Source of the DNA: Chryseobacterium aurantiacum
GTDB lineage: Bacteria > Bacteroidota > Bacteroidia > Flavobacteriales > Weeksellaceae
DNA length: 64,000 nt
Direction: 5' to 3'
NCBI RefSeq assembly: GCF_003020585.1
Contig: NZ_PXUE01000002.1
Span: 558,001 to 622,000 of the forward strand
Made by a program: the position numbers and the translations under genes. The notes below the pieces were generated by a model. That model saw only the letters and a list, made by a program, of their open reading frames with translations, was not told where the DNA came from and searched no databases. Numbering within the stretch: the first letter of the stretch is position 1; the number at the start of each line of letters is the position of its first letter. Positions 60,999 through 64,000 of this stretch are shown piece after piece.

Positions 60999-62591
60999 TT
61001 ATGCCGGAGATAACCTTCGGGATTTTAAGTAAAGAGCTGTACGATTCAGATATGGAAAAAGAAAAATAAGCAGTAAAGTGGCAGCAAGTAGCCACATCAT
61101 CATTTCATAATAATCCATAGCAAAACGCACATGATTCTGGGTGTTTATTCTTCCCACCAGCAATTTATTGGAAGCCTTTACAGCATGGTCTTCCAGCATT
61201 CCTTTAGCAGTCAGTTTAGAGGTTTGCTGGTGCAAAAAGTTTTTAACAGCAGGGTCTATTGCACTTAAATGATCCTGAAAAGCGTTATAGTGGCGGCTTT
61301 TTTCGAAAAGTTCAAAAAAATTGATCAATGCAATACTGACACAGAATCCCAAATATCTTATCGTAAGGGCTGTTGCTGCTGCTGATGGGCCAATAGAAGC
61401 CGGAACTGACGAAATAATATAAATGATAGTTGGCACCATTATCAATCCTACACCCAATCCCTGAAGAAATAACGGAATGTAATAATTGAATTCATCAGCC
61501 TGGATATCAAAGGAATAATACATCAAAGTATGAAAGGCTAGCAACATCAGAAAGCCAGGCCCCCAGATATATTGAATTCTTTTCTTTTGCAGAACCATAC
61601 AGCAGGCAATAATCACCCCAACTACGAGTCCGCAAAGGTTAAAAATATTAATGTATGAAATATAAAACGGGTCAAGATGCAGCTCTGTAGCGAAATAGTT
61701 GTTGGTAATTCCTGAGGCAAAACGGCAGATATACATGACAAAAAGAATCAACAACCCCACTTTAAAGTTTCTGTATCGGAATATCCGAAGATCAATGTAA
61801 GGTCTTTTAATGGCCTGTTGACGGAATATAGACATCCCTGCCAAAACAATAATCCCTATCACACTTCCTAAAATCCGATGATCTTCCAGCCAATAATATT
61901 CCTGGCCAAAAATCATAATATATCCTATAAGTACCAGTATTGTACTAAAGACTGCAAAACTTTGCCAATCCAGCTTATACAAATGGAACCTGACATGGGT
62001 TCTGTAATTACTCATCACAAGACTCAGGAATACAAGTCCCGGCAAATAAGAAAAGATAGCCGTTTTATAGACAATATTAAAATTATAAGAGTCTATAAGA
62101 TCTGCTGTAATTAAATTATTAAAAGGCAATGCACAGATCAGAATTCCAAAGAATACCGAAAAGCTGATCTCCCGTCCTCTTTCACTGTTCAGCCGTGTAA
62201 AGATTAGGGTAAGTGAAAGGTTAACATTCCCTGCAAACAACATCCCCTGAATAAAACGTGTGGGAAATAAAATATAAACTTCACGAGTGAAATAACAGAC
62301 CAGACAGGCTACGATCTGCAAAGTTGTAAATAAAAGAAAATACTCTTTGGCGGCCAGAAAGCTGAAAAATCTTCTTTCCAAACTGTAAAACCCCACATAT
62401 CCGGCATAAAACAATGCCACTGAAAACTGAATATCTGCAGGCTCACAGCCATAATATCCCGCTGCAGCATTAACGTTTGCTAAGGGCAGAAAGAATATAA
62501 TAATCCCCGGCAGGGTCATGGAGAAAAGGATGATCTTAACCAGCCATTCCGGAGCCCATCTTTTAAAAAAGGGCATTTGTCTTTTAGCCAT
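60999..62591 (-). CDS. MFS drug exporter, DHA2 (EmrB/QacA)-like
   Basis: 530 residues from the ATG at 62591, which overlaps the HlyD stop by eight bases (ATGGCTAA). A start at 62618 would overlap more. About 14 hydrophobic helices are present, with the MFS features FPTRFIQGMLFAGNVNLSLTLIFTRL (motif C-like region) and LQGLGVGLIMVPTIIYIISSVPASIGPSAAATALTIRYLGFCVSIALINFF typical of the 14-helix DHA2 group. A periplasmic loop with charged helices precedes the last helix. It is the inner-membrane pump of a tripartite efflux system with the HlyD and TolC-like genes upstream. Substrates are unknown. Confidence 0.9.
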   Translation of the reverse strand: MAKRQMPFFKRWAPEWLVKIILFSMTLPGIIIFFLPLANVNAAAGYYGCEPADIQFSVALFYAGYVGFYSLERRFFSFLAAKEYFLLFTTLQIVACLVCYFTREVYILFPTRFIQGMLFAGNVNLSLTLIFTRLNSERGREISFSVFFGILICALPFNNLITADLIDSYNFNIVYKTAIFSYLPGLVFLSLVMSNYRTHVRFHLYKLDWQSFAVFSTILVLIGYIMIFGQEYYWLEDHRILGSVIGIIVLAGMSIFRQQAIKRPYIDLRIFRYRNFKVGLLILFVMYICRFASGITNNYFATELHLDPFYISYINIFNLCGLVVGVIIACCMVLQKKRIQYIWGPGFLMLLAFHTLMYYSFDIQADEFNYYIPLFLQGLGVGLIMVPTIIYIISSVPASIGPSAAATALTIRYLGFCVSIALINFFELFEKSRHYNAFQDHLSAIDPAVKNFLHQQTSKLTAKGMLEDHAVKASNKLLVGRINTQNHVRFAMDYYEMMMWLLAATLLLIFLFPYLNRTALYLKSRRLSPA

Positions 62592-63648
62592 TGGAATGCT
62601 TTTTATTGGCATATACATTCACATTCATTCCCAATTTCAGAACGTCTATATCTTTTCTTTTCCCATCAACCTTGATTCTTACGGGAATACGCTGTACAAT
62701 TTTCACATAGTTTCCGGTAGAATTATCAGGAGGTAAAAGTGAAAAGCTGGACCCTGTTGCCGGCGACAAAGAAATAATGGTCCCCTGAAATTCTCTGTCA
62801 GGATAAGAATCTGCCACAATTTTCACATGATCTCCAATATGCATATCCTTAATCTGTGTTTCCTTGTAATTGGCAACTACCCATTTATCGGTTTCATTAT
62901 TCACGATAAAGGCAAGGGTTTCTCCGGCATCAATCATTTGCCCTATCTCAACGGTTCTACGCCCCATTCTTCCATCATATGCTGCGGTAACCGCGGTATA
63001 GGTTACGTCCAGTTTATGGCGGTCCAACAATGCTTCCAGTCTGGCAATTTCTGCCTGTACAACGGCTTTTTCAGTTTGTATATCATTAATTTTAGACATG
63101 GATGCAGCATAGTTATCCTGAGAAGATTTATATTCGCTTTCGTTGACATCCAGAATGGCTTTTACGTCTTCTAACCGCTGTTTTGTAGCGGACTCTTCAT
63201 CATAAAGCTTTTTGTATCTGTTATAATCAAGTTGCTGCTTCCATACCTTTGCTTTATTGGCATCCACCTGTGCCTGTGCTGAGGCTGCTTCTTTTTCCGT
63301 GGTTCCGGTATTACTTTCCAGCACTCTTAGCTCTGCACGGGCTTTCTGAAGGGCTGCCTGGGTTTGTTTCTGCTGAAGCACATATTCACGATTGTCAATC
63401 AGTAAAAGAGTGTCTCCTTTCTTCACTTCCTGATTTTCTTCAAATTTCACAGCTACAATAAATCCACCTGCTCTCGAAATAACAGGGTTTACATATTCCT
63501 GAATCTGGGCATCATTGGTCTGCTCATATTTATAGTAATTTTTAAGGGTAAAACCGCCCCAAACTGCAAGGGCTGCAACGATAAAAACGGAAATCCATCC
63601 TGTAACTTTTGTGATGACTCTATCGGTGGGAGTATATTTTTTTTTCAT
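62584..63648 (-). CDS. HlyD/EmrA-family membrane-fusion protein
   Basis: 354 residues. One transmembrane helix near residues 15-31 (GWISVFIVAALAVWGGF) is followed by a lipoyl half (VNPVISRAGGFIVAVKFEENQEVKKGDTLLLID), a long coiled coil (residues about 80-205), the second lipoyl half (YDGRMGRRTVEIGQMIDAGETLAFIV) and a beta-barrel (VKIVADSYPDREFQGTIISLSPATGSSFSLLPPDN). This is the EmrA-like adaptor that bridges the MFS pump and the outer-membrane channel. It begins 4 bp after the channel gene and overlaps the pump gene, indicating a single operon. Confidence 0.92.
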   Translation of the reverse strand: MKKKYTPTDRVITKVTGWISVFIVAALAVWGGFTLKNYYKYEQTNDAQIQEYVNPVISRAGGFIVAVKFEENQEVKKGDTLLLIDNREYVLQQKQTQAALQKARAELRVLESNTGTTEKEAASAQAQVDANKAKVWKQQLDYNRYKKLYDEESATKQRLEDVKAILDVNESEYKSSQDNYAASMSKINDIQTEKAVVQAEIARLEALLDRHKLDVTYTAVTAAYDGRMGRRTVEIGQMIDAGETLAFIVNNETDKWVVANYKETQIKDMHIGDHVKIVADSYPDREFQGTIISLSPATGSSFSLLPPDNSTGNYVKIVQRIPVRIKVDGKRKDIDVLKLGMNVNVYANKKHSNG

Positions 63649-63652
63649 TGTA

Positions 63653-64000
63653 TTATAAAACGCCTGTAATATTTTGTAGTAAATAATAATTGTTCTGTGC
63701 CATAATCTTTGCAGCCTCTAATTCAAATTTTGTCTGAAGAACCTGTATATCGGCATCCAGAAGTTCTGTTATCAGAGAGGTTTGGTTGAAGTAGGTATTT
63801 TTGATGATTCTTGCATTTTCTTTAGCCTGAACCACATTGGTTTCAGCCACTTTTATCTGCTCAAGGGCTTCCTGATATCTTAAATAGGCCTCTTTTACCT
63901 GTTGTCTTACTTTGTCCTCCGTGTCTTTGTGTACTTCCTCTTCTTTTTCAAATTCCAACGCCGCCGCCTTTACTTTCTGGGTATTATGATAAAGAGACGA
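63653..64000 (-). CDS. TolC-family outer-membrane efflux channel, 5' part outside window
   Basis: Partial gene: the last 115 codons, open to base 64000 with no start inside the window. The visible part is the C-terminal coiled-coil hairpin of OEP/TolC proteins: a repeated heptad helix (VRQQVKEAYLRYQEALEQIKVAETNVVQAKENARI) followed by TYFNQTSLITELLDADIQVLQTKFELEAAKIMAQNNYYLLQNITG, the typical end. It forms the outer-membrane duct for the HlyD/MFS pair immediately downstream. Confidence 0.9.
   Translation of the reverse strand, partial: SSLYHNTQKVKAAALEFEKEEEVHKDTEDKVRQQVKEAYLRYQEALEQIKVAETNVVQAKENARIIKNTYFNQTSLITELLDADIQVLQTKFELEAAKIMAQNNYYLLQNITGVL

Overview
The window looks like the chromosome of a Chryseobacterium-like member of the Flavobacteriia (Bacteroidota). 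It is AT-rich and has no Shine-Dalgarno pattern. Several promoters fit the Bacteroidota form TTG-N19/20-TAnnTTTG. Two proteins carry type IX secretion (T9SS) sorting tails, two TonB-dependent receptors lack a SusD partner, and there are FecR/ECF-sigma genes and many lipoproteins. I see no prophage, insertion sequence, CRISPR array or plasmid function.

Layout. 1-6 kb: secreted proteins, a family 2 glycosyltransferase, tRNA-Ser, two small immunity-like or unknown proteins, a DinB-like protein, a DUF6624 protein and a P-loop NTPase. 6-12 kb: one copy of a dispersed repeat, an HxlR regulator beside a probable metallo-hydrolase remnant, putP and an M1 aminopeptidase. 12-21 kb: a cupin_8/JmjC-like protein, a membrane protein, a TetR regulator, and two surface proteins (one with an S74-type tail-fibre domain, one a 1882-residue four-repeat protein). 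22-26 kb: a TonB receptor and beta-propeller phytase pair.

27-37 kb is a trans-envelope signalling locus. A divergent ECF sigma factor and FecR anti-sigma factor stand next to an STN-type TonB receptor. The receptor is followed on the same strand by a beta-helix lipoprotein, a T9SS cargo, another lipoprotein and an S41 protease. Strong hairpins sit between several of these genes, and an unusual 308-bp spacer lies behind the receptor gene.

38-42.5 kb is a redox/iron-sulfur locus. A SufR-like Fe-S regulator is divergent from superoxide dismutase, DUF2480, an FMN reductase, ferredoxin-NADP reductase, a 2Fe-2S ferredoxin and a 4Fe-4S ferredoxin. The intergenic region holds a perfect CAAC-N6-GTTG inverted repeat laid over the -33 element of a canonical promoter, which is the best-supported regulatory circuit in the window.

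42.5-53 kb: a ketopantoate-reductase/Crp/methyltransferase cluster, acetyltransferases, an AraC regulator followed by a TetX-like flavin monooxygenase whose tetracycline-contacting positions appear replaced, and tandem TPR-membrane-HTH paralogues. 53-57.6 kb: four identical tRNA-Lys(TTT) genes, each with its own leader and terminator, interleaved with a YadA-head-like surface protein, the second copy of the dispersed repeat and decayed genes. 57.9-64 kb: an S66 carboxypeptidase, two DJ-1/PfpI-fold proteins (one a GlxA-type regulator) and a tripartite drug-efflux operon cut by the window end.
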